Shown here in pieces: positions 8,446 through 19,525 of a stretch of 64,000 bases of DNA; the first letter of the stretch is position 1, and each line of letters opens with the position of its first letter. The position numbers were made by a program, and so were the translations under genes. The notes under the pieces were generated by a model that worked only from the letters and a program-made list of their open reading frames with translations, did not search any database and was not told the origin of the DNA. Source of the stretch: CAWDJT01 sp963828705 (GTDB lineage Bacteria > Desulfobacterota > Syntrophobacteria > Syntrophobacterales > Syntrophobacteraceae); assembly GCA_963828705.1 (NCBI GenBank), contig CAWHGA010000015.1:1-64000 (forward strand), read 5' to 3'.

Positions 8446-10785
8446 ATGAAACTTGCTACCAGATTGGGGTTGGGGTTTGCCGTTCTCATTGCCATTGTGG
8501 TCGCCTTGGGCGGCATTGGCTACTACCTGTTTCATCGGGTGGACTCTAATGTTATCGAACTCAGCCAGCATAACCTGCCCGCGGTCAAATATGCTACAGC
8601 GGTGGAACGTTCGGCTCTGGAGACCATCAATGAGGAAAAGAATACCCTGCTTTACAAGACCAATGAAGTTATGGTTCGGGCACAGGAGAAGCTCAAAGTG
8701 CTGATGTCCAATCTCGATGAGATGGACAAGGTCGCCGGCCAATTCCAGGATCAGGCCTTGGTGTCCAGGTCCGGGGAAGTTCGCAAAATTGCGACCGAGT
8801 ATGGTCAGTTGTACGGTCAGGCGGTGACGGCCTTGCAGCAGAACCAGGTGGCCGAACGGCTTATGGACGAAAAGGGTGATGTGGTCGACCAGGAGGCTGG
8901 GGAATTCATGCAGGCCAAGAAGGGCGACTACATGGATGCGAAGAACGCTCTGGCCGTCGTCAACAGCATCAATGCCCAGGTATTGGACACCCGGTTCCAG
9001 GAAAAGAGCTATATGCTCGACCACGATCAGCAACACGTGGCCACCATTGAAAGAAACGTCAAGAGCATTTTGCAGGCCTGCGACGAGTTGGACAAGCTGC
9101 ATCCCGACAGCACGGAAAAGAAGCAGATTGCCAATGTCCGGAAGGCCATCCAGGAATACCTGAAAGCCACCCTGGCATGGGTGGAGGAATACCGACGAGA
9201 CACCCAAAGTGAGGCCCTGGCCGGCTATGCCAAAACGATGAACCGCTCTGGCGACACGGTCGCGCAAGAGGTGGATGACTATACTCTGGTCAAACAGGGA
9301 GCGGTGGAACGGATTGCCGAATCGGTATTCATCGTGCGGGAGATCGGCGATATTTGTTTGAAGGTGCGCTTGAGGGAGAAGGACTACCTCCTCAACCGCA
9401 ATTCCAAAGATTGGGACACGCTCAAGAAATACCTGGAAGATTTATCTTCGCTCTATGGCAGTTTGCGAAAAGTGGCAACCTCTCCCAAGGATAAGGAGAG
9501 AATCGACCGTGCCTCCAAGGCTACGGAGGACTACCAAACAACAGCGGATTCCTGGCTTAAGAATGACAACCTGCTGTACCAGGACATTCTACCGAAGATG
9601 AAGCGACTCGGGGAGAGCGTGGTCCGCACGGTCCAGGCGGTGCAAAATGATTCCTGGAAGATCTCGGACGGGGTGAGTTCCCAAACTCAGGCCATCGTTT
9701 CCACTTCTAATTTCGTCATCATTATAGCCCTGTCTATTGGGATCGCTCTTGGTTCAATGCTGGCATGGTTCATCACGCGTTCAATCACTCGCCCCATTGG
9801 CCGCATCATCGACGGCCTCAATGCCGGTGCCGAACAGGTTGCCGCCGCTTCCCAGGAAGTGGCTTCGGCTTCCCAACAGTTGGCGGAAGGAAGCAGCCAG
9901 CAGGCCGCGGCCATCGAGGAGACAGCTTCCTCGCTTGAGGAAATGGCGGCGATGACCAAACAGAATGCGCAGAATGCCGGTCAGACTAATCAACTCATGG
10001 CGGAAACCAAACAGATTGTCTCCCAGGCGAATCAATCCATGGCGAAGTTGACGGTTTCCATGCGGGAAATCACTCACGCAAGTGCGGAAACTCAGAAGAT
10101 CGTAAAAACCATCGACGAAATAGCATTTCAGACCAATCTGCTTGCTTTGAATGCCGCCGTGGAGGCGGCTCGGGCGGGAGAGGCCGGCGCGGGTTTTGCC
10201 GTGGTGGCGGATGAGGTGAGAAACTTGGCCATGCGCGCCGCCGAAGCCGCTAAGAACACGGCCACCCTCATCGAGGGTACGGTCAAGACCGTCAAGGAAG
10301 GTGCCGAACTGGTCGAAAGCACCGGCAAGGAAATTGATCAGGTGGTTTCTAGCGCCACAAAGATGGGGGAGCTGATCAGTGAGGTTGCGGCGGCATCCGA
10401 CGAGCAAGCTACCGGGATCGAACAGGTTAACCGGGCTGTTTCGGAAATGGACAAGGTGGTTCAGCAAAATGCTGCTAACGCCGAAGAGTCCGCTTCTGCT
10501 TCTGAGGAAATGAATGCTCAGGCTGTACAGATGAGAGGGTTCGTGGGGGATTTGGTGGTTCTGGTCAGCGGCGCGGGGAGAGACGAAGGCACCGAGAGCT
10601 TGCCAGCAGACCATAAGCCGCGAATCAAACTCCCGGTGTTTCATCAACCCAAACTCATAGGGAAGTCTGTTGAGGCCAGGGGGAATACGAATGGCGGACA
10701 ACTTGCCCGATACGGCAAGGGGAAACACGAAATCCGTCCGGAACAGGTCATCCCTTTTGATGGCGAGGATTACCAGGACTTCTAA
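8446..10785 (+). CDS. Methyl-accepting chemotaxis protein with helical sensor domain
   Basis: A chemoreceptor of 779 residues. Transmembrane segments lie at about 7-29 and 423-445, enclosing a large helical periplasmic domain of the HBM (helical bimodular) type. After a short HAMP-like RPIGRIIDGL region comes the signalling domain, whose hairpin tip (EIAFQTNLLALNAAVEAARAG) is at about 558-578. The C-terminal extension ends in DYQDF, which resembles an aromatic CheR-docking pentapeptide. I chose the ATG at 8446 because AGAGGA precedes it and the protein then begins with the first membrane helix; the frame is open to 8359. It is followed 24 bases later by cheX, so signalling and CheY dephosphorylation are probably co-expressed. 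Confidence 0.93.
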   Translation: MKLATRLGLGFAVLIAIVVALGGIGYYLFHRVDSNVIELSQHNLPAVKYATAVERSALETINEEKNTLLYKTNEVMVRAQEKLKVLMSNLDEMDKVAGQFQDQALVSRSGEVRKIATEYGQLYGQAVTALQQNQVAERLMDEKGDVVDQEAGEFMQAKKGDYMDAKNALAVVNSINAQVLDTRFQEKSYMLDHDQQHVATIERNVKSILQACDELDKLHPDSTEKKQIANVRKAIQEYLKATLAWVEEYRRDTQSEALAGYAKTMNRSGDTVAQEVDDYTLVKQGAVERIAESVFIVREIGDICLKVRLREKDYLLNRNSKDWDTLKKYLEDLSSLYGSLRKVATSPKDKERIDRASKATEDYQTTADSWLKNDNLLYQDILPKMKRLGESVVRTVQAVQNDSWKISDGVSSQTQAIVSTSNFVIIIALSIGIALGSMLAWFITRSITRPIGRIIDGLNAGAEQVAAASQEVASASQQLAEGSSQQAAAIEETASSLEEMAAMTKQNAQNAGQTNQLMAETKQIVSQANQSMAKLTVSMREITHASAETQKIVKTIDEIAFQTNLLALNAAVEAARAGEAGAGFAVVADEVRNLAMRAAEAAKNTATLIEGTVKTVKEGAELVESTGKEIDQVVSSATKMGELISEVAAASDEQATGIEQVNRAVSEMDKVVQQNAANAEESASASEEMNAQAVQMRGFVGDLVVLVSGAGRDEGTESLPADHKPRIKLPVFHQPKLIGKSVEARGNTNGGQLARYGKGKHEIRPEQVIPFDGEDYQDF

Positions 10786-10809
10786 TTTGGAGTTGAGGAG
10801 CGACTCAAG

Positions 10810-11271
10810 ATGGATGTGAGAATAGTGAATCCGTTTCTGGCGGCGGCAGTGAATGTCTTGAAGACCATGGCCCGAATTGAGCCAATCCCCGGGAAGCCTT
10901 ATTTGAAAAAGGACAGTGCGGCGCTGGGTGATGTGTCTGCCATCATTGGTATTACGGGTGATGCCCAAGGGTCAATGGCACTGACGTTCACTGAGCCGTG
11001 CATCAAAGAGGTTTTGCACGGGCTGATTGGGATCACGGTCAGTGACATCAATGATGAAGTGAGGGATGCGGTTGGCGAACTGACCAACATGATCTGTGGC
11101 AATGCGCGCCAGGCCCTGCAACAACAAGGGATCAACCTGAAGGCCGGAATCCCCACGATTGTTTCCGGAAAAAACCACAGTATTTCGCATGTCCACAATG
11201 GCGCGAGAATTGCCGTACCTTTCACGACCTCATCAGGGCAATTTGTGGTGGAAGTAGCATTCAACAAGTAA
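10810..11271 (+). CDS. cheX: CheX-type CheY phosphatase
   Basis: A cytoplasmic protein of 153 residues similar to CheX, which dephosphorylates CheY-P and resets the flagellar or pilus motor signal. The signature is the helix VGELTNMICGNAR, containing the E-x2-N catalytic residues; a GDAQGSMAL strand and the final FVVEVAF strand complete the fold. A GAGGAG ribosome-binding site precedes the ATG. It lies 24 bases after the chemoreceptor and 29 bases before the sensor kinase. Confidence 0.88.
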   Translation: MDVRIVNPFLAAAVNVLKTMARIEPIPGKPYLKKDSAALGDVSAIIGITGDAQGSMALTFTEPCIKEVLHGLIGITVSDINDEVRDAVGELTNMICGNARQALQQQGINLKAGIPTIVSGKNHSISHVHNGARIAVPFTTSSGQFVVEVAFNK

Positions 11272-11300
11272 GTTGCGGTATTTCTGCAGGGGCATTCGTT

Positions 11301-14300
11301 ATGATTCGCTTGAGACATCGCGTATTCTTCATTTCTGCCGTTCTTGTTGCCGTTGTACTGGGATCGGGCGCAATAGATGGCCACTATGCAAATGCCAAAG
11401 AGACCGCACGCATAGGGGTCTTGGCGAGACGAGGGGCAGAGGAATGTCTCAAGAGTTGGACGCCGACCGCAGAGTATCTGACCAGCCAAGTTGAGGATAT
11501 TCATTTTCAAATTGTTCCGCTCACTTTTGAACAAGTTGTTCCCAGCGTTCAAAGCCGAGATGTCGATTTCCTCATCATAAATTCCTCCATTTACGTGGAA
11601 CTTCAGGCTCTGTATGGGGTCAGCCGGATGGCGACCATGAAGGAAAACTCTGCGGGGGAGTATCGCACTCTCTTCGGTGGTGTCATCTTTTGCCGGTCGG
11701 ACCGCTCGGATATCACCTCCATTAAGAGCCTAGAGGGCAAATCCTTCATGGCGGTCGATGAAACCTCAATGGGGGGATGGCGGGCGGCATGGAGAGAGTT
11801 CAAAGCGAACGGGATCAATCCTTACCGTGATTTCAATCGACTGACTTTCGGCAAGACGCACGATAACGTCGTCTACGCTGTTAGGGATGGGAAGGTGGAT
11901 GCCGGCACGGTTGCCACTTCGATTCTCGAACAAATGACCGGGGAGGGGAGAATCGAGCCCGGGAGTTTTAAGATCATCAATCGAAGAAAAACGCCGACTT
12001 CCCGTTTTCCCACAGCACTCGCCTTTATCCGAAGTGGCCCTTCGCCAAACTGAAACACACACCCAATGCCCTGGCGGAAAAGGTGGCTATTGCGCTTCTC
12101 ACCATGCCTGCAAGACAACCCGGCAGCTCAGGCTGCGGACTGTGGGGGATGGACTGTCCCACTGGACTATGGTTCTGTTGACGAATGTCTGAAAGAACTG
12201 CGCATCGGTATTTATAAGGACTTAGGAAAGATTACCCTGGCCACAGTTCGCACCTACTATAAATGGCATATCCTCTTTGCTGTTGGGGTTATTTCAATCT
12301 TGGCAGGATTTCTCCTTTTTGTGCTTCGTCTCAACCATAGACTGCGGTCGTCGAAGGTGGCTCTCAAGGAAGAGATTTTTGAGCGAAAGCGTGCTGAAGA
12401 AAAGCTGATTGCGGCAAACCAGCAACTGAATGATATAATAGAATTCCTTCCCGATGCAACTTTTGTCATAGATAAGGATAAGAGAGTCATCGCCTGGAAC
12501 CGCGCCATCGAAAATATGGCGGGAGTCAGTAAGAAAGAGATGATCGGTAAGGGGGATTATGCCTATACCGTTCCCTTCTACGGGGAAAGGCGGCCACACT
12601 TGCTGGATCTCATCGATACCAGTGATTATGATCTTGAATCGAAATATCATAACATCAGAAGAAAGAACAATATCCTCTATGCTGAAACCCATGTTCCGTG
12701 CGTATATGGAGGCAAAGGGGCTTATGTATTTGTGACTGGGACGCCGCTTTTCGACGCTCAAGGAAACCGCGTGGGCGCCATTGAATCCATCCGTGACATC
12801 ACCGAGCGCAAGCAAATGGAGGAGGCGCTTGAAGGGTCCGAGCAGCAGCTTGCGGACATCATCGACTTCCTGCCGGATGCGACCTTTGTCATTGATCGAC
12901 AGGGTAAAGTCATTGCCTGGAACCGAGCGATGGAGGAAATGACTGGGATCAAGGCCGAGGATATCCTTGGGAAAAGCAATTATGAATATGCCCTGCCTTT
13001 TTACGGCGAACGGCGGCCAATTCTCGTCGATCTCGTGCTCAAGCCGCAGGAAGAAATTGAAGCAAAGTATGTGAATCTGGAAAGAAGGGATCGCGGTGCT
13101 TGTGGGCGATGCCTATACGCTGGCGCTCGGGGACGGACAGGCGTACATGTCTGGAACGGCTGCCGTTCTGCGCGACTCCAAGGGGAATGTTGTCGGAGCC
13201 ATTGAATCGATCCGAGACGTTACCGATCGCAGACGCATGGAAGAGGCGCTAAAGGAGAGCGAGGAACGCTACGGACTGATTTTCGACCATGCCCCACTGG
13301 GAATCGTGCACTTTGACCACGAAGGGGTCATTCAGGATTTTAACGGGAAATTCGAGGAGATCATTGGGGCCCCTCGGGAACGTCATCGCGGATTCGACAT
13401 GCTCAGGGACGTGCAAGAGCCGGCAATGCGTCAGGCAGTGGAAGATGCCTTAGCCGGTGAACTGGGGTACTTCGAAGGGGCCTGCCGGTCGTGTCACAGG
13501 TGGTCAGCCCACACCGATCAGGGCCATCTACAAACGCATCACCGCGGACCGACGGGACGTTTCTTGGGCGGTGTCGGGCTGATCGAGGACATAGCCGAGC
13601 GGAAGCGGGCGGAGGAAGAACACGGAATGCCTCGAAACCCAACTGCGCCAGCCCCAGAAGATGGAAGCGGTGGGGACGTTGGCGGGGGGGATCGCCCACG
13701 ACTTCAACAATATTCTGATGGCCATTGCGGGCTACACCGAAATGGCCATGTACAGAATGCCGCCTGAGGGAATCCGGTGCGGCAGAGCCTCGACCCAGGT
13801 GCTCAAGGCAGCCAACCGTGCCAGGGACCTCGTCAATCAGATTCTCACCTTTAGCCGCCGGAGCGAGCAGGAACGCAAACCGCGGAGGTCGTCCCGGTGG
13901 TCAGAGAAGCGCTGCAAGCTGATTACGGGCGTTCGTTGCCAAGCACCATTGAAATACGGCAGAACATCCGGGTCTCCTGCGGAGAAGAGCCGTTATTCTT
14001 GCCGACCCCACCCAGATCCACCAGGTAATCGATGAATCTTTGCACCAACGCGGCCGATGCGATGTCGGAAACGGGCGGGACTCTGGAGGTGAGTCTCGAC
14101 GGAAATCATGATCGAACGCCGACACGCACCATCCGGACCTGAAGGAGGGACCGCACCTGCAACTGACAGTGCGCGACATGGGACATGGGATGGACCGCGA
14201 CGGTCTTGGAGCGGATTTTCGAGCCCTTCTTCACCACCAAGCAGCTTGGAAAGGGGACCGGCATGGGGCTTGCCGTGGTTCACGGGATCGTCAAGCAGCA

Positions 14301-14837
14301 CGATGGGGCCATTACCGTGTCGAGTGAGCCGGGAAAAGGCAGTATCTTTCAACGTGTATTTGCCGAAAATCCGCCACGCGCTGAACGGGAAATGGATAAC
14401 ATCGCAAGCGATGATTCCCCCGGGAAAGAAACGATACTCTTCGTTGACGACGAGGAGGGCCTAGTCGCGCTCGGGCAAGCAAATCCTCGAACACCTGGGC
14501 TACACGGTCGTCGCGGAGACAAAGCAGCATTGAAGCGCTCGAGCTCTTCCGCGCCAACGCCGATGAGTTTGACCTGGTCATCACCGACATGACCATGCCA
14601 CATATGACCGGCGTGGATCTATCCGTGGCGCTCATGCGATGTGCGACGCTGACATTCCGGTAATTCTCTGCACCGGATTCAATCGAGAAGGTATCCGAGG
14701 AAAATGCCAAGTCCATCGGGATCCGCGAGCTCATCATGAAGCCATTCGCCATCCGGGAAGTGGCCCGCACGGTTCGTAAGGTCCTGGATGAGAGGAACAG
14801 TGAAGGCGTCCCAATGAATCAGACAGTTCATGGATGA
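11301..14837 (+). CDS. Hybrid sensor histidine kinase with PhnD-like periplasmic sensor (many frame breaks)
   Basis: The domain order is: signal/anchor segment; a PhnD-type periplasmic binding domain (ARIGVLARRGAEEC, FLIINSSIYVELQ, GGWRAAW); a membrane helix (about nt 12267-12320); two near-identical PAS domains (LPDATFVIDKD and LPDATFVIDRQ); a third PAS domain; a HisKA phosphoacceptor with GGIAHDFNNIL (about 13685); a HATPase with IFEPFFTTK and GTGMGLAVVHG; and a receiver domain (ETILFVDDEEG, LVITDMTMPHMTG) ending at 14837. Frame breaks occur near 12045, 13090, 13490, 13640 and at several points from 13770 to 14700. This density is well above the rest of the window, so either the read quality was poor here or the gene is decaying. 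PhnD-type sensors bind anionic small ligands. Confidence 0.8.
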
Positions 14838-15071
14838 CCTTTTGTGGGTCTATTGGCCAACACCTCGGCACTCAACCCCCAGGAATTGGACAATAGCGCC
14901 TCTCTGGTAGAGGAGGAGCCGGAGACTTTTGGCCAGTCTGTCGCCGCCCTGCACCAGGAACTCAGCATGAAGATTCTCGGGGGTTGTTGTGGCACGGACA
15001 ATCGGCATATCCGTTGTCTGGCAAAACGGCTTGGGTCGGCGGAGAGAGGGAGCTCATGCAGTGTATCGTAA
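14838..15071 (+). pseudogene. C-terminal remnant of a homocysteine S-methyltransferase
   Basis: Only about 75 residues survive: GLLANTSAL, FGQSVAALHQEL and KILGGCCGTDNRHIRCLA. The GGCCGTD segment is the zinc-binding cysteine pair of the homocysteine methyltransferase family (MetH N-domain, BHMT, MmuM), which normally has about 300 residues. The N-terminal barrel, including the first zinc cysteine, is absent. The fragment begins directly after the stop of the sensor kinase, so a deletion probably joined the two. It cannot be functional alone. Confidence 0.8.
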
Positions 15072-15936
15072 GATCCTGAGAATATTGGCGATAACGTTAC
15101 TGCTGACGCATTGTGCTCCGGTTGCCGACATACCGGTGACATCCTTCACGCCGGATCTGACCCAACGAATACCGCCGAGACCACGGTTCGCTCTCACCGG
15201 GTCGCAGTTTGCAGATCGCGTTTCAGAGATGAACTCGCGACAAAGGGAGCAAGCTATTTGCGATGAACTGCTGCGCGGAAATCTACCTAATTTCCTCAGA
15301 GAATTAGCACCTGTCCGATTGGAGCACACGCTTCCAAGCGGAAAAACAATTACCGCAACCATCTTCGTCATGCCTGATTATCTGGCAATCGGTTCGGACG
15401 ATGATTTCCTGAGAATTCCCATGGACCTTTACACGGCGACGGCTGTTGCCGGTCACTTTGGGTTCATTCTGCCTACCACCAAGATGGTTGACGCCATCTA
15501 CGAGCAATCTGCCTATCATTTTGAGCCTGAACCGATGGTGCCGGGGCCCGAGATGAGATCCACCGAATACTACCGAATTCATAACCAAAAGATCAAAGAG
15601 CAGTGTCTGACCCTGGGTGTCTCGCTGGGAAAACTGGTTTCAGGGCATAAGAAAGATGTCGTAGTGACCAATCTGTTGGCCGGTGAACCGGGCAAGATCG
15701 CCATCTATGGGTGGCATCGCTGCCGAGGGTACCCTATACAGCCGCTGAGCACGGTACACGGCGCTCGTTACGCTGATTACAGTCATGGGATTCGACTTGT
15801 CAGTGACATCGTCCTGATAGATGGTCAATTCGTGTCCATTTACGAGATCCTGCAAGACCCGTTGCTCGCCGATACGCTCAGCGACGAGGGGGTTGTCTCC
15901 AACCTTGGGCAGATGATAGGGCTGTGGGCTACATAG
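15061..15936 (+). CDS. Putative lipoprotein of unknown function
   Basis: A protein of about 291 residues. I prefer the GTG at 15061, which follows GGGAG and begins with a hydrophobic leader ending LLLTHC, an imperfect lipobox; the open frame extends upstream to 14989. The mature part is neutral to acidic without further membrane segments. Motifs such as IYGWHR, PLSTVHGARYADYSHGIRLV and a repeated 'DLYTATAVAGHFGFILPT' region look conserved, as in secreted hydrolase-like proteins of unknown function, but I cannot name a family. It overlaps the end of the homocysteine methyltransferase remnant. Confidence 0.7.
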   Translation: MYRKILRILAITLLLTHCAPVADIPVTSFTPDLTQRIPPRPRFALTGSQFADRVSEMNSRQREQAICDELLRGNLPNFLRELAPVRLEHTLPSGKTITATIFVMPDYLAIGSDDDFLRIPMDLYTATAVAGHFGFILPTTKMVDAIYEQSAYHFEPEPMVPGPEMRSTEYYRIHNQKIKEQCLTLGVSLGKLVSGHKKDVVVTNLLAGEPGKIAIYGWHRCRGYPIQPLSTVHGARYADYSHGIRLVSDIVLIDGQFVSIYEILQDPLLADTLSDEGVVSNLGQMIGLWAT

Positions 15937-16057
15937 CGTGTGGGCTTGTTCGGTTCTCTGGAAGGTGATCAGGCAACCATATGGTCGGAACGCGCCATTT
16001 TTCTATCTGCTGGTGAAGCGGGGTCATCCTTTGCGATCGGCGGCAATGCGCGGTTTC

Positions 16058-17112
16058 CTACTGTGACGTTTTCGCGATAGATGGACCTGAGCCTTCCTTC
16101 AATGACTTGCAGCAACGGAATCCCAAGTGGTAATTGTTATGGCTGTTTGCATCCATCACTCGGCTGCCGTGCCAGAACGGTGCGCGCCACCGACACCAGT
16201 CTTCATGGGCTCTGTACTTGTCAAAGATAAACCAGCTCCCCTTCATTTCAGTATAGCCTAACGTGGTGCTGCCACGACTCGCCATCTGGTCCTCGTTGAG
16301 AGGCAGATTCATGTGCTCTGCCGCATTGCCGTTCAGGTCATAGACTTGCAAGGTGCTGTGGCAGTCGGGAAAGGAGCCGGCGGGAAACGTGTTGGAGCCG
16401 CATTGTGTCCAACTTCCTCCCCCGCATTGGGGACTTTTCTCGCTGCAGGCAGCGCAGGTGCCATTCCGGTAACTCGGTCCATAGCTCCAAGACTTGCTAC
16501 TGCTGTGAACCTGGTTATGTGCCTTCTGCATCCGATGAATGGCATCACCTGGAGAAACCCCTCTGGCCAGGTCAAAACGGTAGTCCGGGGGGGCGAGGCT
16601 ACCCTCACAGGCTCCCTCCCATTCGTGAGCATCACAGAGACGCTTGCCCATGGCAGTGCAGATTTCGGCGGCTTCACGAGCGCGCACCCAAATCACAGGG
16701 TATGTGCACGGTATGTCTGGAAACTCGAACTGATCGATGCAGGCTTTGGCGTCTTCGGCGCTTTCAGTGGCTGGGTCGTAGAGTGGAGCCATGTACTTGG
16801 CGCCACAAATCTTCTCAAATTCCAAATTGTCATAGCGGATGGATGAACGTTCCAGCTTTTCCTGACATGCCTGCGGTGTGACCGGATGTCTTGTTATGGC
16901 CGGGTTTCCCTGGCCAATGTATCCGGACTTGGAAAAGATGCTCCGGATGAGTTTTCATTTGGACCATCCGACAAACCATGGACTCGCTGTAGTTGCTCGA
17001 ACAGAACTTCGTGCTGCTCACTCAGGGATTCGGGCATGGCAAAGGACGGGAAAGTAACGATGAAGAAAAAAAGGACCAGAGCGGTGGATGTCCGAATGGC
17101 GGGAGGTCTCAT
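16058..17112 (-). CDS. Secreted formylglycine-generating-enzyme-like protein (frame breaks)
   Basis: The N-terminus (MRPPAIRTSTALVLFFFIVTF, cleavage after SFA) is a signal peptide read in one frame down to about 16895; the rest is read in others. The body matches the FGE-sulfatase/SUMF1 superfamily: YPVIWVRAREAAEICTAMGK, RLCDAHEWEGAC, VYDLNGNAAEH, KGSWF and the ending HNNYHLGFRCCKS. Many cysteines (about 14) suggest a disulfide-rich extracytoplasmic form. True FGE converts a cysteine to formylglycine, but most bacterial relatives have other or unknown roles. The start ATG overlaps the stop of the upstream gene as ATGA. Confidence 0.8.
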
Positions 17113-19091
17113 GGCTTAACCCCTTGATCATCATGTCGCATCAGATAAAAAAAGTCTCTGTTGTCCGAATATCCGATAAAGCGAGGTATGAGTCCCCCGG
17201 AACCCGTCTTTTCAAATTGACTCATTCCTTTCACGAGATGGTCTACAGTCACTCTCGATCCCTCCGTTCTATAGATGGCCATGTAGGTGTGTTCGAGAGC
17301 ATTCATATCGAGAAGCATGCGTAACGGCATCCGTATGCCTGAAAGACGCGAGCCATCGCCGACGGCGTCGCATCTGAAAATAAAGCGTAAATCAAGAATC
17401 GTTTGTTGTGGGTTTCCTGCAAAGCGACGCCTGCCCTTAGTGTCCGCAGTTTTTCATCGGCTGAACCGGACCAATTCCCAGGTCCCCATCGTGCCACCAG
17501 GGAGCCCGGTACGTATCGCCGGGAGGTCTCATCATACTCTACCAGGGGGACTCCATTCTGACGTGCGTGTTTGATCCTTGACAATTGTTTGTTGTCGCTT
17601 TCGGTCCAGGTCTTCATCTCCACGGAACCATCCTCCAGCTACGAAAATAGTAGCCAATCCGGGTTGAAGCTTACTGAACACAACACCGCTTTCAATGAAG
17701 CCATAATAAGAGCCATGGTTCTTCAAAGCGAATTCGCCATACTTGAACGCTCCGTGCTGGCGCTTAAAGCCTCCGGTAAAGGTCACGACCGTTTTGCGTG
17801 AATTTTCCGGGCTGATAAGACCTGTCGTGACTAGCGGAGCAACACTGCCGATGCCGTCGGGCCCTGTTAGCGTCCTGCTCTTCATCTGGTCTGGTGTGCG
17901 CGGGGACCACCCCACTCTCGGATGTTCCGTTCCCAAGGCATACCCCAGGTCAAACTGATCAAGATCAAAAGCAACGAGATAACAAAGAGATGATGCTTCA
18001 ACACTATCCAAGTGGTTCACCAGGGTCTTATGGCTCTGCAAAATCTCCGGTGCAATGACATTGGGTTGAATCAGGCTGAAGTAGATCCCCGGATTTCCAC
18101 TCGCGGGATACCACGTGCCAAATCTGATACCCTTCGCCATGGGCCTTTCGAGCGGGATTCCCACGTTGCCCGGTACAACCAGCCGATCAGCATGGTGTGG
18201 GTCAATCTGGGCGGGTAGAGGGGACGCATCCGTTTCGTTTCCCGCCGGAACCTGTACGGAGGAGTCGGACGGGGTTTGAAATCTTGCCGTCTGTCGATGA
18301 GCGTCGCTGGTGATGTTGTCACGCACGAAAACGATGACAGTTTCTCCGCCCCATACCTCATCCCGGAGAAAATCGGTGACGGCTTCCAGGGTGGTGCGAT
18401 GCCCTTTTGTTGGGTTGCGCAAGGTGATTCTTCCAGCACACAGGGGGGCATAAATAGAATGCGAAGCTCCAGCTTGATCCAAAGAGTTCTCAGCGGTGGT
18501 GAAGTTCAAGTTGCAGGGATATTGGCTGTTGCCTTCGACGATGATGATCCCGGAAGGATATGTTTCGTCGAGTATGAGTCGTCGACCTTTAGGGTTCGGG
18601 TTTTCCAGGTGATAGGCCGTCCCCCGTTTACCGTCACCCCAGGACAATTGAAGCAGGTACCAGGTGTTGATAGCCGGATTGAGATTGGTGAGGCTGACGG
18701 TACCTTCCTTGCCTTGTGCCGATCGGATCTTGATGGAATGGGTTTCGCGAAACTGCTGCAAGGCTAAGGCTGTTTTGGGTGCCTGTGCAGCATATTCGGC
18801 AACTTGGCTTTCGCTTGCGTCTACGCCTCGAGCACCCTCGGCGTGGGCAGTTCCCGAGAAAATAGAGATGAAAGCAATGAGCAAGGCCGTCAGCAGGTAT
18901 ATCCAGGTTAGGAGTAGTTCAACGGGCGGGAAAGAAAGTCGTGTTCCTCTAACGGAACCCGCGTAGTGCTGGTGGTTTTGCTGGATCTGCCTCTCCCTCA
19001 AGGCCAGGTCGGCCATGAAGGATACATCAAACTCGCGTTCAATCATGGGGCGTCCTCTTCCAACCTTGCTGCCAGGGACCACCGTGCTCAT
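17109..19091 (-). CDS. Membrane-anchored exported protein, possibly phosphodiester-glycosidase-like
   Basis: About 660 residues after joining frames at about 17640 and 17310. The first 55 residues are charged and probably cytoplasmic, followed by a single membrane segment (LLLTWIYLLTALLIAFISIF) and a large extracytoplasmic region. The C-terminal part (TFTGGF, HGSYYGF, LQPGLATIF, then RAGVALQ, LIYALFSDATPSAMA and YAMLLDMNALEHTY) follows the order of motifs of NAGPA-type phosphodiester glycosidases, but the residues differ enough that this is only a suggestion. It is coupled by an ATGA overlap to the formylglycine-enzyme-like gene, so the two secreted proteins probably work together. Confidence 0.6.
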
Positions 19092-19402
19092 GGTGTTCTC
19101 TTGATACCAGCGTTAAGAAAAGGCGTCAATTTGTATCTATGGTGGCTGAAATCCTCTCGCACTGATGGGGATCAGGTTCTGTCACGTGACATGGAATGGT
19201 AGGGAGCCGGAGTCCTCCCAATCGACCATGTCCTGCAAGGATTGGCTGAAAGGATGTCGTCATAGTGTGCATCAGATGTACAGCTTATGTTCATGCTATG
19301 TTATAGAGTCACTGGCTAAACCGAGTCTAGGGGCCTGGCGAAGCATCCGTTGTCTTATTTATCTATTTGAATTAACGCTATTATCCCGACAAGCAAGGTC
19401 CA

Positions 19403-19417
19403 TGGCATGTTTTGTGC
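19403..19417 (+). promoter_or_regulatory. Possible sigma-54 promoter upstream of the VIT/VWA gene
   Basis: TGGCAT followed after five bases by GTGC keeps the invariant GG and GC with the required ten bases between them. It is about 108 bases before the ATG at 19526. The -12 element lacks the preferred TTGC, so the match is moderate. The rest of the 434-base gap between the divergent genes at 19091 and 19526 shows no other clear signal. Confidence 0.3.
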
Positions 19418-19525
19418 CCTTCCAGGCAAGCGGCGGCAATGGTTTCGCCGCAGGTGGAAGATCGGCAATCCTTGCCGGTTGCCGGCGAGGTGGTGGAGAA
19501 GACGATTCAAAGAAGGATGACTGCC

